64,000 nt of DNA, from the NCBI GenBank assembly GCA_026982335.1, contig JALSHH010000021.1, positions 1 through 64,000 of the forward strand. The letters are read 5' to 3'. Below, piece after piece: positions 1 through 8,772 of the stretch; position 1 is the stretch's first letter; the number at the start of each line of letters is the position of its first letter. The stretch is from Phycisphaerales bacterium (GTDB lineage: Bacteria > Planctomycetota > Phycisphaerae > Phycisphaerales > UBA1924). A program made the position numbers and the translations under genes. The notes under the pieces were generated by a model. It did no database searches. It was not told the origin of the DNA and worked only from the letters and a program-made list of their open reading frames with translations.

Positions 1-380
1 CACCCGCGACCGCTGGCTCTACTCATTTTGCCGTTTAATCTTTCCCGCGCCAAGATGAAATCTGCACGCGCCAGCCCGAGCGGGCGTCGGGGGTGGTGTT
101 GCAGTTAAAATCTGCCAGGCAGGGCCTTTCTGTGGGAATGAATATGGCTGTTCTTGGACTGTCGCATATTCGTAAAGAAGAGGGGGTTGTTTGGAAGCAT
201 TTTTTTGATTTTGCCGTACTTTGATTTGCTTTCCAACAAAATTTCTATTCATACGCCTGACGGCATTTACGAATCTGCCGACACTTTTTACTCGAAGGCG
301 GTTTGAGGAACTCAGATTATGTGGTCCATGATCTCACTTGATAGGGCAAGGAAGTATTTGGGCTCCTAAACTCTTCACCT
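1..380. other. Gene-free left edge
   Basis: No convincing gene lies here. The 77-codon minus-strand frame in the ORF track has no homology that I recognise and no good ribosome binding site. A short GC-rich hairpin (GCCCG-AG-CGGGC, about 74-85) is present without a T-run. The right half is the probable promoter/leader of gltX, but I cannot place -35/-10 boxes with confidence. Confidence 0.5.
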
Positions 381-2090
381 ATGACCGATTCCATGAAAAC
401 CGCCAGTTGCATCACTCGTTTCGCACCTTCGCCCACTGGGCATTTGCATATTGGCGGGGCCCGCACGGCCTTGCTTTGCTGGGCATTTGCCAAGAAGGCG
501 GGTGGCAAATTTGTGCTTCGGATCGAGGATACAGACCAGACACGCTCGTCGGCGTCTTCAATGAAGGGCATCCTCGAAGACCTTGCGTGGCTTGGGATCG
601 AATGGGATGAAGGGCCCGAGTTGGAATATAAGGGTCAGACACTCGGCGGCGACCCACGCGATGTCGGCCCATTCTTTCAGGCGCAGAGGCTTGATCTCTA
701 CAACACACACATCCGTACACTCATCGAAGAGGATAAAGCTTACCCGGCGTTTGAAACACCTGAAGAGCTCGAAGCACTCCGCAAAGAGGCCATCGCGACC
801 AAGACCGGGTACAAGTACAACCGGGCGGGGCTTGAGGTGCCGCTTGAGGAGCGTATCGCACGGGTTGATGCCGGTGAGCTTCATGTTGTTCGGCTCAAGA
901 TGCCCGATGAACCCATCACCGTTCATGATGCAATTCTTGGTGAGGTGACGGTAGAGCCTGAGGAGTTCGATGATTTCATTATTCGCAAACGCGATGGGTT
1001 CCCGACCTATCACCTCGCGGTGGTGGTTGATGATGCGTTGATGGGGGTGACGCATGTGCTGCGTGGGCAGGAGCATTTGATTAATACGCCGAGGCATATC
1101 GCGTTGCAGCGGGCGTTGGGGTTTGATACGCCGAGTTATGGGCATATGCCTCTGATTTTTAATCCCGATGGGTCGAAGATGTCCAAGCGGGACAAGGACA
1201 AACTGGCCAAGAAGGCGGTCAAGGAACAAGGGATTGAATCATCGCCAATCGAATCAATGAATGACGAGGACTTCGCAGCGTGGCTCAAGGACAAGACTTG
1301 CCAACTTGCTTCGGACGATTTGATCGCGCTGGCCAAGGTGCTTGGGATCACGCTTCCTGAGATTGATGTTGAGGATTTTCGCCGCGCTGGGTATCTGCCC
1401 AAGGCGCTCAATAATTACCTTGCTTTGCTGGGGTGGAATCCAAAGACCAAGAACGATGATGGTACCGATCTCGAACGCTTCGACATGGATTACCTCGCGT
1501 CGCACTTTTCGATGGCTGGCATGGGTAAAGGGCAGTCGAAGTTTGATCGGGTAAAACTTTTGAGTTTCAACAGCGACGCAATCGCCGCTCTCACCGATGA
1601 CACATTTGCCGAGATTTGGTATGACTGGGCGGTGCAATACGATCCGGAGCTTGCCAATCGATTCGATGCCGATGCGATGCTGACACTTGCCCCAGCGGTG
1701 AAGACGCGATGCAAGACGCTGGCCGACGGACGCGGGGTCGTTGGCTTTGCGTTGGTCGCTGACGATGCGATTCAATACGACGGCAAGGCCGTCCACAAAG
1801 CCCTCATCAAAGGCGACAAAAAAGGACTCGAACTCCTGCTCGGGTTCCGAGCCGTGGTCGAGGCGATGGATGACTTCTCGGCTCAAGCCATCGAACAAGC
1901 CGTGAAGGACTTCGCCGAGTCGCAGGGTGTCGGGATGGGCAAGGTTGCCCAGCCGTTGAGGGTCGCGGTGACAGGCGCGGCCGTTTCGCCGCCGTTGGGT
2001 CAGACGCTGGGGATTCTGGGGAAGAAATCGGTGCTCAATCGGATCGATCGGTGCGAGGAGTCGGTATACTCGATGGCAACCAAGGAGTAA
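381..2090 (+). CDS. gltX: Glutamyl-tRNA synthetase
   Basis: This class I aminoacyl-tRNA synthetase charges tRNA-Glu with glutamate in the cytoplasm. The HIGH-type signature appears as PSPTGHLHIGGARTAL near residue 16-30 and the KMSKS-type loop as GSKMSKRDKDKL near residue 270. At 569 residues it is longer than the usual 470-500. The extra length lies mainly just after the KMSKS loop, in a stretch containing KDKTCQLASDD, before the anticodon-binding domain. The ATG at 381 precedes the HIGH motif by a normal distance; a GGCAAGGA-like stretch lies about 30 bases upstream, so the start is good on alignment but has no strong SD. The methyltransferase gene begins two bases after its stop. A separate glnS is present 1.5 kb downstream, so this enzyme need not mischarge tRNA-Gln, although that cannot be read from the sequence. 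Confidence 0.97.
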   Translation: MTDSMKTASCITRFAPSPTGHLHIGGARTALLCWAFAKKAGGKFVLRIEDTDQTRSSASSMKGILEDLAWLGIEWDEGPELEYKGQTLGGDPRDVGPFFQAQRLDLYNTHIRTLIEEDKAYPAFETPEELEALRKEAIATKTGYKYNRAGLEVPLEERIARVDAGELHVVRLKMPDEPITVHDAILGEVTVEPEEFDDFIIRKRDGFPTYHLAVVVDDALMGVTHVLRGQEHLINTPRHIALQRALGFDTPSYGHMPLIFNPDGSKMSKRDKDKLAKKAVKEQGIESSPIESMNDEDFAAWLKDKTCQLASDDLIALAKVLGITLPEIDVEDFRRAGYLPKALNNYLALLGWNPKTKNDDGTDLERFDMDYLASHFSMAGMGKGQSKFDRVKLLSFNSDAIAALTDDTFAEIWYDWAVQYDPELANRFDADAMLTLAPAVKTRCKTLADGRGVVGFALVADDAIQYDGKAVHKALIKGDKKGLELLLGFRAVVEAMDDFSAQAIEQAVKDFAESQGVGMGKVAQPLRVAVTGAAVSPPLGQTLGILGKKSVLNRIDRCEESVYSMATKE

Positions 2091-2092
2091 GC

Positions 2093-2989
2093 ATGGCCGT
2101 CCCGACACTCGATATCCACTTCGGCGATAATCTCGAAGTGCTCAAATCGTTCGATACTGGATCATTCGACATGATCTACATCGACCCGCCCTTCAATACC
2201 GGCAAAACGCAGGCCAGAACACGCATCAAAACCATCCGCGATGACGATGGCGATCGAAAAGGATTCAAAGGTCAGCAGTACCGCACCGTCCGGATGGGCA
2301 CGAAAACCTTTGTCGATACCTTTGATGATTTTATGCTCTTTCTTGAGCCCAGAATCCTCGAAGCCCAGCGCCTGCTCAAACCCAATGGCAGCTTCTTCCT
2401 GCATCTTGATTATCGAGAAGTGCATTATGCTAAGGTGATGTGTGACATGATCTTTGGGCGAGACTCATTCCTCAACGAGATCATCTGGGCGTATGACTAT
2501 GGCGCCCGCTCGAAGAAGAAATGGTCGTCCAAGCACGACACGATTCTGTGGTACGCGATGAATCCCAAGGACTACACCTATCGGTACGACGATATTGATC
2601 GGATTCCGTATATGGCACCGGGATTGGTGACCAAGGAGAAGGCCGAGCGTGGTAAGACGCCTACGGATACCTGGTGGCACACGATCGTCTCGCCCAATGG
2701 CAAAGAGAAAACCGGATACCCAACCCAGAAGCCTCTGGGTGTGATTAATCGGATGATGAAAGTGCATACGAACCCCGGCGATCGAGTCTTGGATTTCTTC
2801 GCAGGCAGCGGGACGATCGGCGAGTCCGCGATCCGCATGGGACGCAGTGCAGTGCTTGTGGACCAGAACGAGGAGGCGATGGAAGTGATGGCCAAGCGAT
2901 TGGGATTTGCCCAGCCAAGGTTTCATGGATGGGAGCCGGGGGAAGGGTGCGAGGTAGAGCCAGTTTTTCTCGGTGCGATTCCCGCGTGA
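2093..2989 (+). CDS. DNA (adenine-N6) methyltransferase, beta class, orphan
   Basis: A 298-residue AdoMet-dependent DNA methyltransferase. The catalytic motif DPPFNTG sits at about residue 31 and the AdoMet-binding motif FFAGSGT lies near residue 240. The order catalytic-then-AdoMet, together with a DPPF motif, indicates a beta-class amino-methyltransferase, most likely making N6-methyladenine. KTGYPTQKPLGVINRMM just before the FxGxG motif is typical of this family. The ORF track extends it upstream into gltX, but ATG 2093 follows AAGGAG directly (AAGGAGTAAGCATGG) and is preferred. No restriction endonuclease gene lies next to it, so it looks like a solitary regulatory or housekeeping methylase. 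The target sequence cannot be read from the protein by eye. Confidence 0.9.
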   Translation: MAVPTLDIHFGDNLEVLKSFDTGSFDMIYIDPPFNTGKTQARTRIKTIRDDDGDRKGFKGQQYRTVRMGTKTFVDTFDDFMLFLEPRILEAQRLLKPNGSFFLHLDYREVHYAKVMCDMIFGRDSFLNEIIWAYDYGARSKKKWSSKHDTILWYAMNPKDYTYRYDDIDRIPYMAPGLVTKEKAERGKTPTDTWWHTIVSPNGKEKTGYPTQKPLGVINRMMKVHTNPGDRVLDFFAGSGTIGESAIRMGRSAVLVDQNEEAMEVMAKRLGFAQPRFHGWEPGEGCEVEPVFLGAIPA

Positions 2990-3573
2990 ATGAGTTGAAG
3001 CGCGATGAACTCATCGAGGCGATTGATCGGCTGGGGTCTGATTCGCTTGATGTCGGCGAGCGGGCGAGGCTGATGGGGATTATTCATTATGAATCGGCTG
3101 TGGGGCAATGGAGGCCGATCTCCATATGGAGCATGCTCTGGCGGTCGTTGAGTTATGGCTCCATAGCTGTTCGCCGTCTCGGCTTTGTTCCAGAAGAGGA
3201 TATTCGACGATTTCGCGAGACCGAACGATTGCTTGGATCATTTTTCACTGTTGTCGTGGGAAGTATTTGTTTCACTCTCTTCTTCGCTGCCCTTGCCTTT
3301 CCCCTGCTCAAAGCAGCTAAGCATTTTGGTATTGGATCGGGCGGGTTTATTTTCGTTTCAGGTCTTCTGGGTGGCTTGTTTTTCTACCTGCTCACCATCC
3401 GGATGTTCAAGCACACACCAGCGGAACCCCAAAATGCTCAACGGTTTCGGCCTTGGTGTATCGGTTGCGGGTACGATCTCGAAGGGCTTGAATCTGCGCT
3501 GGGCGATGAGGTTTGGGTGGGGTCGAGGAACTGTCCTGAGTGCGGGCAGCAATACCCGGCGGTGGGGGAATAG
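2986..3573 (+). CDS. Zinc-ribbon membrane protein, unknown function
   Basis: A 195-residue protein with two hydrophobic segments (about 85-107 and 117-137), then a C-terminal zinc ribbon with cysteines near 158/161 (CIGCGYDLEGL) and 183/186 (CPECGQQY). This arrangement of two to four membrane spans plus a CxxCGYDLxGL...CPECG ribbon recurs in uncharacterised proteins of Planctomycetota; that is from memory, not a search. The preferred start is GTG 2986, which overlaps the methyltransferase stop as GTGA and suggests translational coupling; the longer ATG 2929 start would overlap the upstream gene by 61 bases. The ribbon probably sits on the cytoplasmic side by the positive-inside pattern. No function can be assigned. 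Confidence 0.75.
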   Translation: MNELKRDELIEAIDRLGSDSLDVGERARLMGIIHYESAVGQWRPISIWSMLWRSLSYGSIAVRRLGFVPEEDIRRFRETERLLGSFFTVVVGSICFTLFFAALAFPLLKAAKHFGIGSGGFIFVSGLLGGLFFYLLTIRMFKHTPAEPQNAQRFRPWCIGCGYDLEGLESALGDEVWVGSRNCPECGQQYPAVGE

Positions 3574-3618
3574 AGAGCGGTTTGGCTGCGTACAATGACT
3601 CATATGAGGAGCCAGCGC

Positions 3619-5376
3619 ATGACTGAAGCAGTGGAATCACGCCATTTTATTCAGCAGATCATCGACGCCGACATTGAAACCGGCAAGTGGGGAGCCCCCG
3701 GCGATCGTTCGATCGTCACGACGCGGTTCCCGCCTGAGCCAAACGGGTATCTGCACCTTGGGCACACCAAAGCCATCTGCCTGAGCTGTGGGATTGCCCG
3801 CGAGTATGGCGGGCGGTTCTTCCTGCGCTTTGATGACACCAACCCGGCCAAAGAAGAACAAGAGTTTGTCGATTCGATCAAGCATGATCTCGAATGGCTC
3901 GGCGCGACCTGGGAAGGGGAGGCCAAGTTTGCTTCGGATTATTTTGATCAGATGTATAGCTGGGCGATCGAGCTGATCGAGAAGGGATTGGCGTATGTCG
4001 ATGACCAGAGCGTCGAGGAGATTCGCAGCGGTCGCGGCAACCTCAAAGACGGCGGCCAAGAATCGCCCTTCCGCAATCGGAGTGTTGAAGAAAACCTTGG
4101 TCTGTTTGCACGGATGAAGGCGGGCGAGTTTGAGAATGGGTCACGGGTACTTCGGGCGAAGATTGATATGAACTCGCCGAACATGAACCTGCGAGACCCG
4201 TTGATCTACCGCATTGTCAATGCGCCTCACCATCGGACGGGTGACACTTGGCATATCTACCCGATGTACGACTGGGCGCATGGTTTAGAGGATTCGATCG
4301 AAGGCATCACCCATTCGCTCTGCACACTTGAGTTCGAGGATCATCGCCCGCTGTACGACTGGTTTATTGAGGCGATCAATCAAGGGCGAAACGATGAGGA
4401 CAAGATTCACCATCCTCAGCAGATCGAGTTCTCGCGCTTGTTCTTGTCGTATACGAATATGTCCAAACGTTTCATGCGTCAGTTGGTCGAAGAGAACCAT
4501 GTTCAAGGGTGGGACGATCCGCGGATGATTACGGTGGCGGGTTTTCGCAGGCGAGGCTATACCCCTGAATCCTTCTGGAAACTCGCTGAAGATGTCGGGA
4601 TCACCAAATTCAACGCGATGGTCGATTTCTCACGATTGGAGAACATGGTCCGTGAAGACCTCAACGAACGGGCACCGCGACGGATGGTCGTGCTCGATCC
4701 GATCAAGCTCATCATCACCAACTGGGACGAGCATGGCGATGCCGATCGTGTCGAGGCGATGGAGGTTCCGAATCATCCCAAGGACGAATCGTTTGGATCG
4801 CGGACGATCAATTTTGCTCGTGAGCTTTGGATCGAGCGAGAGGATTTTATGATCGATCCGCCCAAGAAGTTCTTTCGGCTTGGTCTTGGGCGCGAGGTGC
4901 GTCTGCGCTGTGGGTATTGGGTGAAGTGTCATGACTACAAGCGCGATAGCGATGGCAATGTCATTGAGGTGTATTGCACCTACGACCACCAAACCAAAGG
5001 CGGCAACAATCCACCACCCGAAAGTGATGGTCAGGTCCGTAAGGTCAAAGGCACGATCCATTGGGTGAATGTCAACGATGCGGTTGATGCTGAGGTTCGG
5101 TTGTTTGATCGGTTGTATATGGCCGAGCGCCCCGGCAAGAAGACCGGCGACCATCTTGACGATCTAAATCCAGATTCGCTTAAGATCGTTTTTAATGCCA
5201 AGATCGAACCGGGGTTGGTGCAGAAACGGGATGACGAACCGAACTGGGAGGACGGCATTCGGCGATTCCAATTTGAGCGGACCGGGTATTTCTGCGTGGA
5301 TGCGGATTCGACGCCTGAGAAGATGGTGTTCAACCGGACGGCTTCGTTGCGCGATTCATGGTCGAAGCAAAAGTGA
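3619..5376 (+). CDS. glnS: Glutaminyl-tRNA synthetase
   Basis: This class I synthetase charges tRNA-Gln directly, so the cell need not rely only on the GatCAB transamidation route. The signature RFPPEPNGYLHLGHTKA (HIGH region) is near residue 38-54 and NMSKR (KMSKS region) near residue 280. The C-terminal half contains the double beta-barrel anticodon-binding region, and 585 residues is close to the usual 550-590. The ORF track begins at 3595, but ATG 3619 is preceded by GAGGAG with seven-base spacing and is preferred. It is on the same strand as gltX. GlnRS outside gamma-proteobacteria is patchily distributed and is thought to be of eukaryotic origin, so its presence is a useful taxonomic marker. 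Confidence 0.96.
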   Translation: MTEAVESRHFIQQIIDADIETGKWGAPGDRSIVTTRFPPEPNGYLHLGHTKAICLSCGIAREYGGRFFLRFDDTNPAKEEQEFVDSIKHDLEWLGATWEGEAKFASDYFDQMYSWAIELIEKGLAYVDDQSVEEIRSGRGNLKDGGQESPFRNRSVEENLGLFARMKAGEFENGSRVLRAKIDMNSPNMNLRDPLIYRIVNAPHHRTGDTWHIYPMYDWAHGLEDSIEGITHSLCTLEFEDHRPLYDWFIEAINQGRNDEDKIHHPQQIEFSRLFLSYTNMSKRFMRQLVEENHVQGWDDPRMITVAGFRRRGYTPESFWKLAEDVGITKFNAMVDFSRLENMVREDLNERAPRRMVVLDPIKLIITNWDEHGDADRVEAMEVPNHPKDESFGSRTINFARELWIEREDFMIDPPKKFFRLGLGREVRLRCGYWVKCHDYKRDSDGNVIEVYCTYDHQTKGGNNPPPESDGQVRKVKGTIHWVNVNDAVDAEVRLFDRLYMAERPGKKTGDHLDDLNPDSLKIVFNAKIEPGLVQKRDDEPNWEDGIRRFQFERTGYFCVDADSTPEKMVFNRTASLRDSWSKQK

Positions 5377-5649
5377 AGTTGGTGTTGAAGATCGGCGCAA
5401 TATGCTGGTTGCCTTTGTGCCAAGTTGCGGTCCGATTGTATCGTTTGTGCCGACTGGGACTACATGTCCCCAGATCAGATCCATGTTGAAGTCAAGATTC
5501 ACCCGCATAACCGGCAGGGATTTCACATGCTCTCACGGCTTGGGTTTGAATCAGGCCCATCAAACCACCGATGAACTGGGAAGAAGCCCGGGATTGTGAT
5601 CTGGGCGCGGTGATAGTGGGCAGTGATTGCCAATCTTGGAGAACACGCT

Positions 5650-6705
5650 GTGGAACTCGATGCCATCCTTCGTCAAGCACATGAAGCCGACGCTTCGGAT
5701 ATTCATATTGTCTCGGGTGAACCCGCCTCAATGCGAGTGCATCAGGTGATCAAACCCATGGGGGATGTTCCGATGGACCCTATGGTGGTCGCGGAGATGT
5801 TCAAGAGCATGTCCAACAAGGAGGTGCTTGAAATCTTTGCCCGTGATAAGGATGCGGATTTTTCATATGAGGTTCCTGGACTTGCCCGATATCGTGTCAA
5901 TGCTCATATGCAAAAAGGTGTGATCGGATTGGCGATGCGTGCGATCAAGACCAAGGTGCCGCCCTTGAGCGCCTTGGGACTGCCCGAAGTCATTGCCCGA
6001 CTAACTTATCTCCCGCGTGGGTTGGTACTCGTCACCGGCGATACTGGTTCAGGGAAATCAACCACGCTCGCGGCGATGATCCAGTCGATGAATCAGCGAT
6101 ACTCCAAGCACATCATCACCCTCGAAGACCCGGTCGAATATATGTTTGAATCGGACCAATGCCTGATCGAACAGCGTGAGCTCGGGCGAGACATGATCAG
6201 CTTTACCTCTGGACTCAAGCATGCGCTCCGTCAGGACCCAGATATTATTCTCGTGGGCGAAATGCGTGATTTGGAAACGACTTCACTGGCGATCTCGGCA
6301 GGTGAAACCGGGCATTTGGTGCTGTCTACGCTGCACACGGTCAATGCTTCGCAAACGGTGTCTCGTATTATTGACATGTACCCATCGGGTCAGCAGAGCC
6401 AGATTCGCTCGATGCTCTCGACGACCTTGCAGGCCGTGGTTTCACAAACGCTCTTTACCCGCTCGGATCGCCCAGGGATGGTGCCTGCGGTGGAGACGCT
6501 CTTATGCACGCCTGCGGTTCGCAACCTGATCCGTGAAAACAAAATCTTCGAGATTCCCAATGTGATCGAGACCTCGCGGGCGATTGGAATGAGCTCGTTG
6601 GATTCGTCAATTGCCGAGCTGTATTTTAACGGGACGATTTCCAAAGAGGACGCGATTGCCAAGGCTGTCTTCCCCGACAAGCTCGAACGCCAGCTTGTTG
6701 CCTAA
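5650..6705 (+). CDS. pilT: Type IV pilus twitching/retraction ATPase PilT
   Basis: A hexameric secretion-type ATPase that powers pilus retraction at the cytoplasmic face. The Walker A motif GDTGSGKST is at about residue 130-138, followed by the Asp box, then Walker B in DPDIILVGEMRD, and the His box region GHLVLSTLHT. The short N-terminal domain (ASDIHI...) and length of about 351 residues fit PilT rather than the longer PilB/GspE. The ORF track starts at GTG 5623; I prefer GTG 5650, which has GGAG eight bases upstream. It begins an operon with pilC and three prepilin-like genes. A PilB assembly ATPase is not present beside it. This could also be a PilU-type paralogue; AIRMxEL-like features are not decisive by eye. 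Confidence 0.93.
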   Translation: MELDAILRQAHEADASDIHIVSGEPASMRVHQVIKPMGDVPMDPMVVAEMFKSMSNKEVLEIFARDKDADFSYEVPGLARYRVNAHMQKGVIGLAMRAIKTKVPPLSALGLPEVIARLTYLPRGLVLVTGDTGSGKSTTLAAMIQSMNQRYSKHIITLEDPVEYMFESDQCLIEQRELGRDMISFTSGLKHALRQDPDIILVGEMRDLETTSLAISAGETGHLVLSTLHTVNASQTVSRIIDMYPSGQQSQIRSMLSTTLQAVVSQTLFTRSDRPGMVPAVETLLCTPAVRNLIRENKIFEIPNVIETSRAIGMSSLDSSIAELYFNGTISKEDAIAKAVFPDKLERQLVA

Positions 6706-6730
6706 AGCCATGAAGTAGGGAGAAGTTCTG

Positions 6731-7957
6731 ATGCCAAACTATCGTTTCCAAGTCAAATCACAGGACGGCAAGATCCAATCAGGCACGATGGCTGCCGACA
6801 GTGCTGCTGCTGCTGCTGCGATTCTGCGTAATCAGGGCGTTCATGTGATGGCGGTCGATCAAGACAAGGGGGTACACAAATCAGATGGGCTGATGAGCAC
6901 CCTCTCGGCAATGAACAACAAGAGAGCGACACAGAAGAATGTGCTCGATTTCACCACCCAGCTTTCAGTCATGATTCGCGCGGGGATCAATCTTCGTGCC
7001 GCCCTCGATGGCATCGCCGACCAGACCGATCATAAGGTTTTCAAGAAGGTTATCAATGAGCTCAAGGCCGATGTCGAGAGCGGCAAACAGTTTTCGGATG
7101 CCTTGGCCAAACACCCGAAGCTCTTCGGTCCTCTTTATGTCAACATGGTTCGGGCATCGGAAATGTCGGGGTCATTCTCGGAGATGCTCGATCGCATCGG
7201 TGGATACATCGCCCAGCAGATCGAAACCAAGAAAATGGTGATCGGTGCTTCGATTTATCCTGCGATCATTGGTGGCATGGCCGTTACGGTGACGGTCTTC
7301 CTGCTTACCTTCGTGCTCCCCAAGTTCTACACGATCTTTGAGGGCAAAGAGGATGTGCTCCCTTGGGCAACCAATTTTCTGATGATGCTCTCGAAGACGC
7401 TGACCGATCAATGGATGTTTCTCCTCGGCGGGGTTGCGGTCATCGGCGGAGCGAGTTTTGCTTTTGTCAAAACGGAGGTTGGGTCTTTTTGGGTGGACAA
7501 AATGAAACTTACCATCCCAGTGATCAAAGGCATGTTCCGGTCGCTGTATATTACCCGGTCACTCCAGACCATGGGTCAGCTCATCAACGCCGGCGTGCCC
7601 ATGCTCGATACCCTGACGATCACCTCTGAAATTTCGGGAAACAAAATTTTTGAGGGCATGTGGCGCAAAGTGCATGGGTCAGTCAAGCAAGGGCGAAAAA
7701 TTGCGGAACCACTTCAGGGCAGCACAATTTTACCAAAAGCGGTGATTCAAATGATCGCTGCAGGTGAGGAGTCCGGTAAGCTTGGAGAGGTGCTCGATGA
7801 GATATCGGTCTTTTATGCCAAGCAGCTCAAAGACCACATCAAAGCGGTTACCGGAATGATCGAGCCCATCATGATCATTCTAATGGGTTCAATCGTTGGA
7901 TTTATCGCCATGGCGATCATCCTTCCGATCTTCAAGATGAGCCAGCTCGTGTCGTAA
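6731..7957 (+). CDS. pilC: Type IV pilus / type II secretion platform protein PilC (GspF family)
   Basis: An inner-membrane platform protein of 408 residues that couples the cytoplasmic ATPases to pilin insertion. It shows the two repeated GspF domains: the first from about 70 to 190, containing QLSVMIRAGINLRAALDGIAD, and the second from about 270 to 395, containing QTMGQLINAGVPMLDTL. Three hydrophobic membrane segments lie near 175-195, 225-245 and the C terminus (MIILMGSIVGFIAMAIILP). The start has AGGGAG upstream (AGGGAGAAGTTCTGATG). The same GGGAGAAGTT leader recurs before the next gene, supporting common translation signals in this operon. It lies 25 bases after pilT. Confidence 0.95.
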   Translation: MPNYRFQVKSQDGKIQSGTMAADSAAAAAAILRNQGVHVMAVDQDKGVHKSDGLMSTLSAMNNKRATQKNVLDFTTQLSVMIRAGINLRAALDGIADQTDHKVFKKVINELKADVESGKQFSDALAKHPKLFGPLYVNMVRASEMSGSFSEMLDRIGGYIAQQIETKKMVIGASIYPAIIGGMAVTVTVFLLTFVLPKFYTIFEGKEDVLPWATNFLMMLSKTLTDQWMFLLGGVAVIGGASFAFVKTEVGSFWVDKMKLTIPVIKGMFRSLYITRSLQTMGQLINAGVPMLDTLTITSEISGNKIFEGMWRKVHGSVKQGRKIAEPLQGSTILPKAVIQMIAAGEESGKLGEVLDEISVFYAKQLKDHIKAVTGMIEPIMIILMGSIVGFIAMAIILPIFKMSQLVS

Positions 7958-8029
7958 TGGATGCTTGATGGACAGCAGCGATCGTTGACGAGCGCGATGC
8001 GCCACGATGAGCAAGGGAGAAGTTTGACC

Positions 8030-8746
8030 ATGCGAAACCGATTATCGAATTCCAGACAATCAAGGGGGCGAAGAGGTCAAGGTGGGTTTACACTCATCGA
8101 AACCTCCATGGCCACTGTGATTATCGGGGTCGGGGTCCTTGCGATGGTCGATGCGCAATCTGCGTTTATTGTTTCCAATCAATGGTCGTCACATGCAGCA
8201 AGTGCCACCTTCCTTGCCAACGAAATCAGAGAGCTCACACGCAACCTGCCCAAGCACGATCCAGTCAACGGCATCACCCTTGTTGATGATGGAAGTGGGA
8301 ACATGATCCTCTCCGGATGGGGATATGACGCTGGGGAGGTGACTGTTGGCGACTTCGATGATGTTGACGATTTCGATGGCATCACCTTCTCATACATCGG
8401 TACACCCGGTCTTGTCGACAATGATCTCCCGGGGCCGATCAATGCCTTTGGGGAGGTTATTCCTGCGCTCTCGCATGATGGTGTCGAACAGGGATTTACC
8501 GATGCCGACCAACTCTTTAGTGGTGATGCGATGCGCGGATGGTTTCAAACGGTATTCGTCGAAAAAATAGATCCATTCGATACATCAATCGTTCACGATG
8601 ATGCGTATTTCGAAGTGCCAAATGGAGCATTTCCTGGGCGAGAAGTCGATGAGTATCCATTGCGCGTGAGCGTACTGGTGTTTTATCAGGGGGTTAACGA
8701 TATCCAGGCGGACTTGGTGACGACCGTGTCTTGGATCATTCCCTGA
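8030..8746 (+). CDS. Prepilin-like minor pilin, PilV type
   Basis: A 238-residue prepilin with a basic leader and the class III signal motif GGFTLIETSMATVIIGVG near residue 18-35: cleavage would follow the glycine and leave Phe+1 and Glu+5. The hydrophobic N-terminal helix follows at once. The remainder is an acidic globular domain with many Asp residues (DDFDDVDDFDG) and no cysteine pair. The ORF track starts at 7961, but ATG 8030 is preceded by GGGAGA and gives a normal short leader, so it is preferred. Gene order (before a PilX-like and a PilW-like gene) fits a minor-pilin priming set. It may equally be a GspI-like pseudopilin; the two are hard to tell apart by eye. Confidence 0.82.
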   Translation: MRNRLSNSRQSRGRRGQGGFTLIETSMATVIIGVGVLAMVDAQSAFIVSNQWSSHAASATFLANEIRELTRNLPKHDPVNGITLVDDGSGNMILSGWGYDAGEVTVGDFDDVDDFDGITFSYIGTPGLVDNDLPGPINAFGEVIPALSHDGVEQGFTDADQLFSGDAMRGWFQTVFVEKIDPFDTSIVHDDAYFEVPNGAFPGREVDEYPLRVSVLVFYQGVNDIQADLVTTVSWIIP

Positions 8747-8772
8747 GAAGGGATGTGAGAGGTTGAGAAGTT

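Noticed and set aside
1254-2108. 284-codon minus frame
   Set aside because: It is antisense to gltX with no recognisable motif; gltX is certain.
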